From the NCBI GenBank assembly GCA_002418465.1, contig DIEE01000274.1:1-19649 (forward strand): a stretch of DNA of 19,649 bases, written 5' to 3'. Of the stretch, positions 12,926 to 19,649 are shown piece after piece. The number at the start of each line of letters is the position of its first letter. Position 1 is the first letter of the stretch. This stretch comes from Pseudomonas sp. UBA5782 (lineage in GTDB: Bacteria > Pseudomonadota > Gammaproteobacteria > Pseudomonadales > Pseudomonadaceae). A model generated the notes under the pieces. It did no database searches, was not told the DNA's origin, and saw nothing but the letters and a program-made list of their open reading frames with translations. Both the position numbers and the translations under genes were made by a program.

Positions 12926-14827
12926 TCATTCTTCCAGTTCGGCCCAACGCTCGAGCAAGGCATCGAGTTCCGCCTGCAGGCTGTCGACCTGCGCCAGCAC
13001 GTCGCGGGTTTCCTCCGCGGAGCGCTGATAGAAGGCCGGATCGGCGATCTGCGCCTGCACCGAGGCGATACGCTGCTCGACGGCATCGATCTGCCCCGGC
13101 AAGGCTTCCAGCTCGCGCTGCAGCTTGTAGCTGAGTTTCTTCTTCGCTGGCGCCGGGGCGGCGGCTGTGACCGGGGCCGCGGCTTTCGCGGGCTCGGCCT
13201 TTTCCGGACGGCTGTCGCCCACCCCGAGCAGGCGCGGCGAACCGCCCTGGCGCAGCCAGTCCTGGTAACCGCCGACGTACTCGCGCACCACGCCGTTGCC
13301 CTGGAACACCAGGGTGCTGGTGACCACGTTGTCGAGGAAGGCCCGGTCGTGGCTGACCATCAGCACGGTGCCCTTGAAGCTCAACAGCACTTCCTCGAGC
13401 AGCTCCAGGGTTTCCACGTCGAGGTCGTTGGTCGGTTCGTCGAGCACCAGCAGGTTCGCCGGCTTGCTGAACAGCTTGGCCAACAGCAGGCGCGCGCGCT
13501 CGCCGCCGGACAATGCCTTGACCGGCGTACGCGCACGCTGCGGGCTGAACAGGAAGTCGCCGAGGTAGCTCAATACGTGGCGGTTCTGCCCGTCGATCTC
13601 GATGAAGTCGCGGCCTTCGGCGAGGTTGTCGATCACCGTCTTTTCCAGCTCCAGCGCGTGGCGCAGCTGGTCGAAATAGGCGACTTCCAGCTTGGTGCCG
13701 ACGGACACCTTGCCGCTGGTGGGCTGCAGGTCGCCGAGCAGCAGCTTGAGCAGCGTGGTCTTGCCGGTGCCGTTGGCGCCGAGCAGGCCGATGCGGTCGC
13801 CGCGCTGCAGGACCATGGAGAAGTCGTCGATCAATTTCGGCCCGCCCGGATGGGCGAAGCTGACGTGCTCGACGACGATCACCTGCTTGCCGGACTTGTC
13901 CGCGGTTTCCACCTGGAAGCTCGCCTTGCCCTGTCGCTCGCGACGCTCGCTGCGCTCGTTGCGCATTTCCTTGAGCGCACGCACGCGGCCTTCGTTGCGC
14001 GTGCGGCGGGCCTTGATGCCCTGGCGAATCCAGACTTCTTCCTGCGCGAGCTTCTTGTCGAACAGCGCGTTGGCGGTCTCTTCGGCGGCCAGCTGCTGTT
14101 CCTTGTGCACCAGGAAGGAGGCGTAATCGCCGTTCCAGTCGATCAGGTGGCCGCGGTCCAGCTCGAGAATGCGCGTGGCCAGGTTCTGCAGGAAGGAACG
14201 GTCGTGGGTGATGAACAGCACCGCGCCCTGGAAGCCCATCAGTGCTTCTTCCAGCCAGGCGATGGCGCCGATGTCGAGGTGGTTGGTCGGTTCGTCGAGC
14301 AGCAGCAGATCGGGCTCGGCGACCAGCGCCTGGGCCAGCAGCACGCGACGGCGCCAGCCACCGGAAAGTTCGGCGAGGGTCTTGTCGGCCGGCAACTGCA
14401 AGCGGCTCAGGGTGCTGTCGACCAGTTGCTGCAGGCGCCACCCGTCGCGGGCTTCGAGGTCCTGCTGGACATGCATCAGCTTGTCCAGGTCGTCCTGGTC
14501 GTTGATGTTCTGACTCAGGTGGTGGTACTGGGCGAGCAGCTCGCCGACGCCGGCCAGGCCCTCGGCGACCACGTCGAACACGGTCCGCTCGTCGGCGCGC
14601 GGCAGTTCCTGCGGCAACTCGCCGATCTTCAGCCCCGGCGCGCGCCAGACATCGCCGTCATCGACCGACTGCTCGCCCTTGATCACGCGCAGCATGCTCG
14701 ACTTGCCGGTGCCGTTGCGGCCGATGATGCAGACCCGCTCACCGCGCGCGATCTGCCAGGAAACCTGGTCCAGCAGCGGCATGGTGCCATAGGCGAGAGA
14801 GACATCGGATAGCTTGAGCAGGGTCAT
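12926..14827 (-). CDS. uup: ABC-F family ATPase Uup
   Basis: A 633-residue soluble protein with two ABC ATPase domains and no membrane segment. Domain 1: Walker A GRNGTGKS (36-43), signature LSGGW (154-158), Walker B LLLLDEPTNHLD (Glu179). A charged linker follows (about 235-305). Domain 2: Walker A GANGTGKT (350-357), signature LSGGE (439-443), Walker B LLVLDEPTNDLD (Glu464). After an Ala/Pro linker (545-562) comes the C-terminal coiled coil (565-633), which in Uup binds branched DNA. Uup-type ABC-F proteins act on ribosomes and lower the frequency of transposon precise excision; they are not transporters. I chose the ATG at 14825-14827, matching the family start MTLLKL; an ATG 28 codons upstream reads through the probable promoter. 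It is divergent from slt and followed by the cysteine-containing gene. Confidence 0.93.
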   Translation of the reverse strand: MTLLKLSDVSLAYGTMPLLDQVSWQIARGERVCIIGRNGTGKSSMLRVIKGEQSVDDGDVWRAPGLKIGELPQELPRADERTVFDVVAEGLAGVGELLAQYHHLSQNINDQDDLDKLMHVQQDLEARDGWRLQQLVDSTLSRLQLPADKTLAELSGGWRRRVLLAQALVAEPDLLLLDEPTNHLDIGAIAWLEEALMGFQGAVLFITHDRSFLQNLATRILELDRGHLIDWNGDYASFLVHKEQQLAAEETANALFDKKLAQEEVWIRQGIKARRTRNEGRVRALKEMRNERSERRERQGKASFQVETADKSGKQVIVVEHVSFAHPGGPKLIDDFSMVLQRGDRIGLLGANGTGKTTLLKLLLGDLQPTSGKVSVGTKLEVAYFDQLRHALELEKTVIDNLAEGRDFIEIDGQNRHVLSYLGDFLFSPQRARTPVKALSGGERARLLLAKLFSKPANLLVLDEPTNDLDVETLELLEEVLLSFKGTVLMVSHDRAFLDNVVTSTLVFQGNGVVREYVGGYQDWLRQGGSPRLLGVGDSRPEKAEPAKAAAPVTAAAPAPAKKKLSYKLQRELEALPGQIDAVEQRIASVQAQIADPAFYQRSAEETRDVLAQVDSLQAELDALLERWAELEE

Positions 14828-14855
14828 GACGATCTTCTTCGAAAACGGGCCGCGC

Positions 14856-14864
14856 ATGATATCA
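14856..14864 (-). promoter_or_regulatory. extended -10 promoter candidate for uup
   Basis: On the minus strand this reads TGATATCAT: a TGn extension plus TATCAT (five of six). It would start transcription about 20 bases before the uup ATG. No good -35 is seen. Confidence 0.4.
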
Positions 14865-14937
14865 GCAGCGCGCCATGCGGGCGCCTGTGTGCGTGAAGTT
14901 ATTCCCTTCATCGGCTGTTACAGGCCCGCGTTTAACT

Positions 14938-14953
14938 GCCTGTCGCATCAGGC
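14938..14953. repeat. short inverted repeat upstream of slt
   Basis: GCCTG (14938-14942) and CAGGC (14949-14953) flank TCGCAT, 36 bases before the slt start in the uup/slt divergent region. It could be chance at this GC content. Confidence 0.25.
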
Positions 14954-14988
14954 TAAGCTAGGCCCTTGGTTTTCTGCCCGGAAGTGTC

Positions 14989-16917
14989 ATGCGCGGTCGT
15001 CTGTTCAGTCTGTTGTCCTGCTTGCTCCTCACTGCCACCACGCTGGATGTCGCCCAGGCCGCCTCGCTCCCCGAGCAACGGCAGATGTATGACCAGGCGA
15101 AAGCCGCCCTGGCGAGGGGCGATAGCGGTCCTTACCAGCGCTACGCCAGCGCGCTCAAGGACTACCCGCTGGAACCATACCTGGCCTACGACGAACTCAC
15201 CGCGCGGCTGAAATGGGCCAGCAACGAGGAGATCGAGCGTTTCCTCGACGAGCACGGCGACCTGCCCCAGGCCAACTGGATGAGGTTGCGCTGGCTGCGC
15301 TGGCTGGCCGAGCGCGGCGACTGGAAGACCTTCGTCGCGCACTACGACAAATCGATGAACTTTACCGAACTGGACTGCCTGAACGGCCAGTACCAGCTCG
15401 CCCACGGCCTGACCGCCGAAGGCTACGCGACGGCCGAGAAGCTCTGGCTGGTGGGCAAGTCGCAGCCGGAAGCCTGCGACGTACTGTTCGACCAGTGGGC
15501 CGCCGCCGGCCAGCTCACCGAAGCCAGGCGCTGGCAGCGCACCAAGCTGGCCGCCGAAGCCCGCAATTACGGGCTCGCCAGCCACCTGGCGAAAACCCTG
15601 CCGACCCTGCAGAAGCAGGCGCAGCTGCTGATCGACGTGTCGCAGAAACCGCAGATGCTCACCCAGACCGGTCGCTTCGTGCCCGCCGACGAAGCCATGG
15701 GCGACGTGGTCGGGCTCGGCCTGCGCCGGCTGGCGCGCCAGGACCCGGAAAAGGCCCTCGCCCTGCTCGACGGCTACGCGAAACAGATGGCCTTCTCCAA
15801 GGAGGAGAAAGTCTCCATCGCCCGCGAGATCGGCCTGACCCTGGCGAAAACCTTCGATCCCCGCGCCCTCGGCGTGATGACCCAGTACGACCCCGACCTG
15901 CGCGACCCGACCGTCGCCGAGTGGCGCCTGCGCCTGCTGCTGCGCCTCGGTCGCTGGGACGAGGCCTACCAGCTGACCCGCCGCCTGCCCAAGGAACTCG
16001 CCGAAACCAACCGCTGGCGCTACTGGCAGGCGCGCAGCCTGCAACTGGCGCAGCCGCAAAGCACGCTGCTGCAGGCGCTGTACAAGCCGGTGGCGGCCGA
16101 GCGCGACTTCTACGGTTTCCTCGCCGCCGACCGCATCCAGGCGCCGTACAAGCTGAACAACAAACCGCTGCCGCTCGATCCGAAGCTGGTGAAGAAGGTG
16201 CAGAACACGCCCGGCATCCGCAGGGCCCTGGAGTTCTACGCCCGCGGCCAGGTGGTGGACGCACGTCGCGAGTGGTACCACGTCAGCCGTCGCTTCGATC
16301 AGGCGGAAATGGTTGCCCAGGCGAAAACCGCCTACGACATGCAGTGGTATTTCCCGGCGATCCGCACCATCAGCCAGGCGCAGTACTGGGACGACCTGGA
16401 TATCCGCTTCCCGATGGCCTACCGCGCCGACCTGGTGCAGCAGGCGAATCTGCGCGGGATTCATTCGAGCTGGGTGTTCGCCATCACCCGTCAGGAAAGT
16501 GCGTTCATGGCCGACGCCCGCTCAGGCGTAGGCGCCATGGGCCTGATGCAGCTGATGCCGGCCACCGCCAAGGAAACCGCGCGCAAGTTCGGCATCCCGC
16601 TGGCCAACCCGAACAACGTGCTGCAGCCCTCGACCAACATCCAGCTCGGCGCCGCCTACCTTAGCCAGGTGCACGCGCAGTTCAACGGCAACCGGGTGCT
16701 CGCCTCGGCCGCCTACAACGCCGGCGCCGGCCGCGTACGGCAGTGGCTGCGCGGCGCCAACCACCTGGCATTCGACGTGTGGGTGGAGAGCATTCCGTTC
16801 GACGAGACCCGCCAGTACGTGCAGAACGTGCTGACCTACTCGGTGATCTACGGGCAGAAGCTCAACGCGCCGCAGCCGCTGGTGGACTGGCACGAGCGTT
16901 TCTTCGACGACCAGTGA
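14989..16917 (+). CDS. slt: soluble lytic murein transglycosylase Slt
   Basis: A 642-residue periplasmic enzyme that cleaves glycan strands to 1,6-anhydro-muropeptides, the substrates later trimmed by NagZ. The signal peptide MRGRLFSLLSCLLLTATTLDVAQA is followed by ASLPEQ, with a likely cut after residue 24. Residues 25-450 are the alpha-helical superhelical ring (U and L domains). The C-terminal lysozyme-like domain has the catalytic Glu503 in ITRQESAF, then GLMQLMP (518-524) and AYNAGAGR (575-582), the family 1 lytic transglycosylase motifs. Length matches E. coli Slt70 (645). GGAAG lies upstream of the ATG at 14989. It is divergent from uup and convergent with the MOSC gene. Identity is near certain. 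Confidence 0.97.
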   Translation: MRGRLFSLLSCLLLTATTLDVAQAASLPEQRQMYDQAKAALARGDSGPYQRYASALKDYPLEPYLAYDELTARLKWASNEEIERFLDEHGDLPQANWMRLRWLRWLAERGDWKTFVAHYDKSMNFTELDCLNGQYQLAHGLTAEGYATAEKLWLVGKSQPEACDVLFDQWAAAGQLTEARRWQRTKLAAEARNYGLASHLAKTLPTLQKQAQLLIDVSQKPQMLTQTGRFVPADEAMGDVVGLGLRRLARQDPEKALALLDGYAKQMAFSKEEKVSIAREIGLTLAKTFDPRALGVMTQYDPDLRDPTVAEWRLRLLLRLGRWDEAYQLTRRLPKELAETNRWRYWQARSLQLAQPQSTLLQALYKPVAAERDFYGFLAADRIQAPYKLNNKPLPLDPKLVKKVQNTPGIRRALEFYARGQVVDARREWYHVSRRFDQAEMVAQAKTAYDMQWYFPAIRTISQAQYWDDLDIRFPMAYRADLVQQANLRGIHSSWVFAITRQESAFMADARSGVGAMGLMQLMPATAKETARKFGIPLANPNNVLQPSTNIQLGAAYLSQVHAQFNGNRVLASAAYNAGAGRVRQWLRGANHLAFDVWVESIPFDETRQYVQNVLTYSVIYGQKLNAPQPLVDWHERFFDDQ

Positions 16918-16930
16918 TGCCGGCCGGCCG

Positions 16931-16954
16931 GCGCGGCGCCCGGACGCGCCGCGC
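16931..16954. terminator. strong hairpin between convergent slt and MOSC genes
   Basis: GCGCGGCGC (16931-16939) and GCGCCGCGC (16946-16954) form a perfect 9-base GC stem with loop CCGGAC, extended by flanking GGCC blocks. It lies 13 bases after the slt stop and 4 bases from the MOSC stop, and can serve both strands. No T-run. Confidence 0.6.
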
Positions 16955-16958
16955 GGCC

Positions 16959-17762
16959 TTACTCGAGGATTTCCACCGGCATGCCGACTTCGAGCACGCC
17001 GCGGCCATCACAGATCAGGTTCTGCCCGAAATACACCTCGCCATCGCGTTCGCGATAGGTCTTCAGCGTGGTCAGTGGCTCGCGGTCGGTGGTGCGCTCG
17101 CCGCTGCGTGGATCGAGGGTGGTCATGATGCAGCGCGAGCAGCCCTTGGCGACGCGGAAATCCAGGCCGCCGATGCGGATGCGCTTCCAGTCGTCCTCGG
17201 CATAGGCGGCGCTGCCCTCCACCACCAGGTTGGGCCGGAACCGCAGCATCTCCAGCGGCCGACCGACGCGCGCGGAGAGGTCCTCCAGCGATGCCTGACC
17301 GATCAGCAGCAGCGGGAAGCCGTCGGCGAAAGCCACCCTGTCGTCCGTCTCGCCGTAGCCGGCATTCACCGGGCGGGCGCGCTCTACCGGCAGGTAGACC
17401 AGCCGGCAGGCGCGACCGAGCAATTGGCTGAGCCAGGCCGCGGCGTCATCGCCGGCATCCGGCACGCGCAGGGTGTCGCTCCAAACCGTAACGCCGCGCA
17501 ACTCGGCATCGACGCCCGGAACCGCAACGTGGATTTCGCCCAGGCCGGGCGCGCTCAGGATCAACGAATCGTCGGCGGCGTAGCGCGCCAGCAGCTGGGT
17601 CATCTGCGGCAGCAGGCGCTGGGTGAGGAAGCGCCCGTTGCTCGCATCGACCGCCAGCCAGCGTCGATCGCCGTGCAGCCCGAGGCTGTCCACCGGCGAT
17701 GCCGACAGGGCCTCGCCGATGGCGGATTTCAGCGGGAAACGATAGAGCGCGGAGAGCTGCAT
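16959..17762 (-). CDS. MOSC-domain protein (YcbX/mARC-like molybdoenzyme)
   Basis: A 267-residue protein with the N-terminal MOSC beta-barrel domain (MQLSALYRFPLKS..., about 1-120) and the MOSC domain (about 130-260). Conserved segments include FADGFPLLLIG (145-155), RFRPNLVV (174-181) and KGCSRCIMTTLDP (206-218). One of Cys208/Cys211 would be the molybdenum ligand. Relatives (E. coli YcbX, mammalian mARC) reduce N-hydroxylated compounds using molybdenum cofactor. Unlike E. coli YcbX (~369 residues), this protein ends after the MOSC domain and lacks the C-terminal 2Fe-2S ferredoxin domain, so it needs a separate electron donor. I chose the ATG at 17760-17762 as the family start; longer in-frame options have no support. 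Substrate unknown. Confidence 0.9.
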   Translation of the reverse strand: MQLSALYRFPLKSAIGEALSASPVDSLGLHGDRRWLAVDASNGRFLTQRLLPQMTQLLARYAADDSLILSAPGLGEIHVAVPGVDAELRGVTVWSDTLRVPDAGDDAAAWLSQLLGRACRLVYLPVERARPVNAGYGETDDRVAFADGFPLLLIGQASLEDLSARVGRPLEMLRFRPNLVVEGSAAYAEDDWKRIRIGGLDFRVAKGCSRCIMTTLDPRSGERTTDREPLTTLKTYRERDGEVYFGQNLICDGRGVLEVGMPVEILE

Positions 17763-17847
17763 GGCCGGCATCCTGTGCGACGGTGAAAAGGCCGTCGAGG
17801 ATAACCCGTGAAGCGCCGCGTTGGCAGGCGTTGTCATCGCCAACCGC

Positions 17848-17913
17848 AGGTCAGGTACAACCCGCAGCCCGGTACTCGGGAAAAACCGGGGCTACGCGGG
17901 TTGCACCCGACCT
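17848..17913. repeat. long imperfect inverted repeat (REP-like element)
   Basis: The left arm (17848-17873, AGGTCAGGTACAACCCGC then AGCCCGGT) is nearly the reverse complement of the right arm (17885-17913, ending GGGTTGCACCCGACCT). There are two mismatches and a three-base length difference over about 26 bases, with loop ACTCGGGAAAA. The wording GGGTTGCACCCGACCTAC is one I recognise from repeated intergenic elements in pseudomonads. It lies between cheV and the MOSC gene, where it would fold in the cheV transcript. Confidence 0.75.
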
Positions 17914-17933
17914 ACATGGGCTCGGTCGCGCCC

Positions 17934-18866
17934 TCAGGCCGGGCCGTCCAGCAGCAGGCGTTCGCGGATCACGTCGACCAGCTTGTCCGGCTGGAACTTG
18001 GAGAGGAAGTTGTCGCAGCCGACCTTCTTCACCATGGCTTCGTTGAAGCTGCCGGACAGCGAGGTGTGCAGCACCACGTAGAGGTTCTTCAGGCGCGGGT
18101 CGTTGCGAATCTCGGTGGTCAGGCGATAGCCATCCATCTCCGGCATTTCCGCGTCGGTGAAGACCATCAGCAGCTTGTCGGTCATCACCTGGCCTTCGTC
18201 GGCCCACTTCTTCAGCGCCTGCAGGCCCTTCAGCCCGTCGCTCGCGGTATGCAGCTTGAGGCCGAGCTGGGACAGGGTTTCCTTGAGCTGCGAGAGCGCC
18301 ACGTTGGAGTCGTCCACCAGCAGCACTTCGCGCCCACGGGCGCGCTCGAAGATCGGGTCCGCCAGGCGGTCGTTGGAGACCTTGGCGCTGTACGGGACGA
18401 TTTCGGCGAGGACCTTCTCGACGTCGATGATCTCGACCAGCTGATCGTCGGCCTTGGTGATCGCCGTCAGGTAGTGCTGACGCCCCGCTCCGCCCGGCGG
18501 CGGCAGGATGGATTCCCAGTTCAGGTTGAGGATGCGTTCGACGCCGCCGACCAGGAAGGCCTGCACCGAGCGGTTGTACTCGGTGACGATGATGGTGCTC
18601 TTCTCGTCCGGCACCAGCGGGCGCATGCCGATCGCCTGGGACAGGTCGATCACCGGCAGGGTCTGCCCGCGCAGGTTGATCACGCCGCAGACGCAGCGGT
18701 GGCGTTGCGGCATCAGCGTCAGCCGTGGCAGTTGCAGGACTTCCTGCACCTTAAACACGTTGATCGCGAAAAGCTGCCGCCCAGCCAGGCGGAACATGAG
18801 GATCTCCAGGCGGTTCTCGCCCACCAACTGGGTGCGTTGATCCACTGAATCGAGGATGCCGGCCAT
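17934..18866 (-). CDS. cheV: chemotaxis coupling protein CheV (CheW domain plus receiver domain)
   Basis: A 310-residue two-domain protein. Residues 10-160 are a CheW-like domain (LEILMFRLAGRQLFAINVFKVQEV, VCGVINLRGQTLPVIDLSQ) that links receptors to CheA. Residues 178-305 are a complete response-regulator receiver domain: acidic pair Asp185/Asp186 (LLVDDS), phospho-acceptor Asp238 (FTDAEMPEMDG), Thr268 (LHTS) and Lys290 (LSKF). CheV is known to modulate receptor arrays, with its phosphorylation aiding adaptation or acting as a phosphate sink. I chose the ATG at 18864-18866, with AGGAG upstream. The promoter is of flagellar sigma type, and the gene is divergent from a chemoreceptor gene, which strengthens the motility role. 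Confidence 0.95.
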   Translation of the reverse strand: MAGILDSVDQRTQLVGENRLEILMFRLAGRQLFAINVFKVQEVLQLPRLTLMPQRHRCVCGVINLRGQTLPVIDLSQAIGMRPLVPDEKSTIIVTEYNRSVQAFLVGGVERILNLNWESILPPPGGAGRQHYLTAITKADDQLVEIIDVEKVLAEIVPYSAKVSNDRLADPIFERARGREVLLVDDSNVALSQLKETLSQLGLKLHTASDGLKGLQALKKWADEGQVMTDKLLMVFTDAEMPEMDGYRLTTEIRNDPRLKNLYVVLHTSLSGSFNEAMVKKVGCDNFLSKFQPDKLVDVIRERLLLDGPA

Positions 18867-18923
18867 TGCGCGCTCCTGAAAGGGTTGGCTGGTATTGCTG
18901 GCCCGAGGGCCGTGGTTCAAGGG

Positions 18924-18949
18924 TTATCGGCCGGCTGGCCGGTTCCTGA
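18924..18949 (-). promoter_or_regulatory. FliA (sigma-28) promoter for cheV
   Basis: On the minus strand GCCGATAA (18924-18931), a perfect FliA -10, is preceded by 13 bases and TCAGG (18945-18949), one mismatch from the pseudomonad -35 TCAAG. It lies about 57 bases upstream of the cheV start. This places cheV in the late flagellar/chemotaxis class. Confidence 0.75.
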
Positions 18950-18959
18950 ACATAGCTGA

Positions 18960-18987
18960 TTGACATCATGCCTGCGGCGCCTAGCCT
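18960..18987 (+). promoter_or_regulatory. possible sigma-70 promoter for the chemoreceptor gene
   Basis: A perfect TTGACA (18960-18965) is followed after 16 bases by TAGCCT (three of six -10 matches). The leader would be about 105 bases. The poor -10 makes this tentative. Confidence 0.35.
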
Positions 18988-19018
18988 AAGCCACCCCGGC
19001 GCGGATCGCCCCTAGGCG
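18978..19018. repeat. spaced inverted repeat in the cheV/chemoreceptor promoter region
   Basis: CGCCTAG (18978-18984) and CTAGGCG (19012-19018) are perfect 7-base arms 27 bases apart. The left arm covers the tentative -10 of the receptor gene. Could bind a regulator at two sites, or be chance. Confidence 0.35.
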
Positions 19019-19023
19019 GCGTA

Positions 19024-19043
19024 GGGGAATCCCTGATTTCCCC
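19024..19043. repeat. hairpin in the chemoreceptor leader
   Basis: GGGGAATC (19024-19031) pairs with GATTTCCCC (19035-19043), with one bulged T and a three-base loop. It lies about 55 bases before the receptor start and would be in its leader RNA if the TTGACA promoter is used. Confidence 0.4.
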
Positions 19044-19098
19044 ATCGGCGCGGGCTGTCTATCGTTTGAATCTGACATTCAAAACGGGGGCCGCCTCC

Positions 19099-19649
19099 TT
19101 GCTCGCCTATCTCACACTCTGGATCGGACTCGCCATCAGCCTCGCCGGCCTGCTGCTCTCGCCGTGGATCAGCGTAGCCGGTAGCGTCCTGGTGGCAATA
19201 GCCGCCTGGCCGCTGCGTCCGCGCCGGACCGAGGTGGCGGAGCGCCCTGTCGAGGTGATCGCCGAGCCCGTGCGTACCGATGTAGAGCCGTTGCTGAACG
19301 CCGTGCTGCCGGCCTGGGAGCAGAATCTCGGCCAGGTGCGCAACCTGCTGAAAACCAATATCGAGCAGTTGTTCGGACGTTTTTCCGGCCTCACCCAGCG
19401 GCTCGACCAGACGCTGTCCAGCTCCGACGACGTGATCGGCGGTGCCGGCGTGACCAACAGCCTGCGCCAGGCGCATGCGCGGCTCGATCAGGTGGTCGAG
19501 GCCTTCCACGGCGCCAGCGGCCGCAAGCGCGAGCTGCTCGGCACCATCGGCCACCTGAATGCCTACGCCAGCGAACTGCAGGCGATGTCCAAGCGCGTCC
19601 AGGACGTCGCCAGCCAGACCAACCTGCTGGCACTCAACGCCGCCATCGA
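19099..19649 (+). CDS. methyl-accepting chemotaxis protein, N-terminal part (cut by window edge)
   Basis: The 183 codons present encode two closely spaced membrane segments (LAYLTLWIGLAISLAGLLL, then WISVAGSVLVAIAAW) with only a few residues between them. A basic stop (PLRPRR) and a long helical cytoplasmic region follow. The last residues, RVQDVASQTNLLALNAAI, are the highly conserved tip of chemoreceptor signalling domains, which contacts CheA and CheW/CheV. There is no periplasmic ligand domain and no obvious HAMP, so any signal must be cytoplasmic or membrane-borne. The only plausible start I see is TTG at 19099-19101, eight bases after GGGGG; another in-frame TTG lies at 19066. No ATG precedes the membrane segments in this frame. 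The rest lies beyond the window. It is divergent from cheV. Confidence 0.85.
   Translation, partial: MLAYLTLWIGLAISLAGLLLSPWISVAGSVLVAIAAWPLRPRRTEVAERPVEVIAEPVRTDVEPLLNAVLPAWEQNLGQVRNLLKTNIEQLFGRFSGLTQRLDQTLSSSDDVIGGAGVTNSLRQAHARLDQVVEAFHGASGRKRELLGTIGHLNAYASELQAMSKRVQDVASQTNLLALNAAI

Noticed and set aside
13349..14812. 487-codon plus-strand frame opposite uup
   Set aside because: Shadow of the ABC-F gene; no ribosome site and no recognisable domain.
14989..15060. Possible lipoprotein signal in Slt (LLSC at residues 8-11)
   Set aside because: The cysteine comes too early, before the hydrophobic core ends, and a clear signal peptidase I site (AQA then AS) follows at residue 24.
14953..16464. 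503-codon minus-strand frame opposite slt
   Set aside because: Shadow of slt; the sense strand has a signal peptide and all lytic transglycosylase motifs.
18888..18905. RpoN-like TGGCTGGTATTGCT on the plus strand
   Set aside because: Spacing between GG and GC is 8 bases, not the required 10, and no gene begins just downstream on that strand.

Overview
The window is a typical piece of a Pseudomonas (sensu lato) chromosome. GC is high throughout. The run psrA - lexA - sulA - topA - DUF1653 - fadA - fadB - usp - uup - slt matches the conserved core order I know from P. aeruginosa and P. putida. LexA, FadA, FadB, TopA and PsrA have almost exactly the lengths of their pseudomonad orthologues. The species cannot be fixed from sequence reading alone. 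No insertion sequence, prophage, tRNA, rRNA or CRISPR array was seen.

Layout. Bases 1-1795 (minus strand) hold a probable operon psrA -> YkuD-domain protein -> nagZ; nagZ runs off the left edge. Divergent from psrA, lexA-sulA (2025-3116, plus) is an SOS operon with two LexA boxes. Next come minus-strand genes: a 77-residue conserved protein, a DUF6586-type protein, topA, a DUF1653 protein, and the fatty-acid oxidation operon fadB-fadA, which ends in a textbook terminator. After a 357-base gene-free stretch come a small membrane-anchored unknown (minus) and, divergent from it, a universal stress protein (plus). The ABC-F ATPase gene uup and a cysteine-containing 238-residue unknown form a minus-strand pair. 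Divergent from uup is slt, the soluble lytic transglycosylase. A MOSC-domain protein, a CheV coupling protein (both minus) and the first 183 codons of a chemoreceptor (plus, cut by the right edge) close the window.

How the genes connect. Three themes recur. (1) Peptidoglycan turnover: Slt releases anhydro-muropeptides, NagZ trims them in the cytoplasm, and the YkuD protein between psrA and nagZ lacks a signal peptide and may also act in cytoplasmic recycling. (2) Fatty-acid sensing and breakdown: PsrA appears to repress itself through two operators on its own -10, and its known target fadBA lies 9 kb away with a wide-spaced pair of similar half-sites upstream. (3) SOS and DNA topology: lexA, sulA and topA. 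At the right end, cheV has a clear flagellar sigma (FliA)-type promoter and lies back to back with a receptor that has no periplasmic sensor domain.

I did not find a clearly new multi-gene system. The items most worth following are the signal-less YkuD protein with nagZ, the cysteine-containing partner of Uup, the cheV/receptor pair, and several intergenic inverted repeats.
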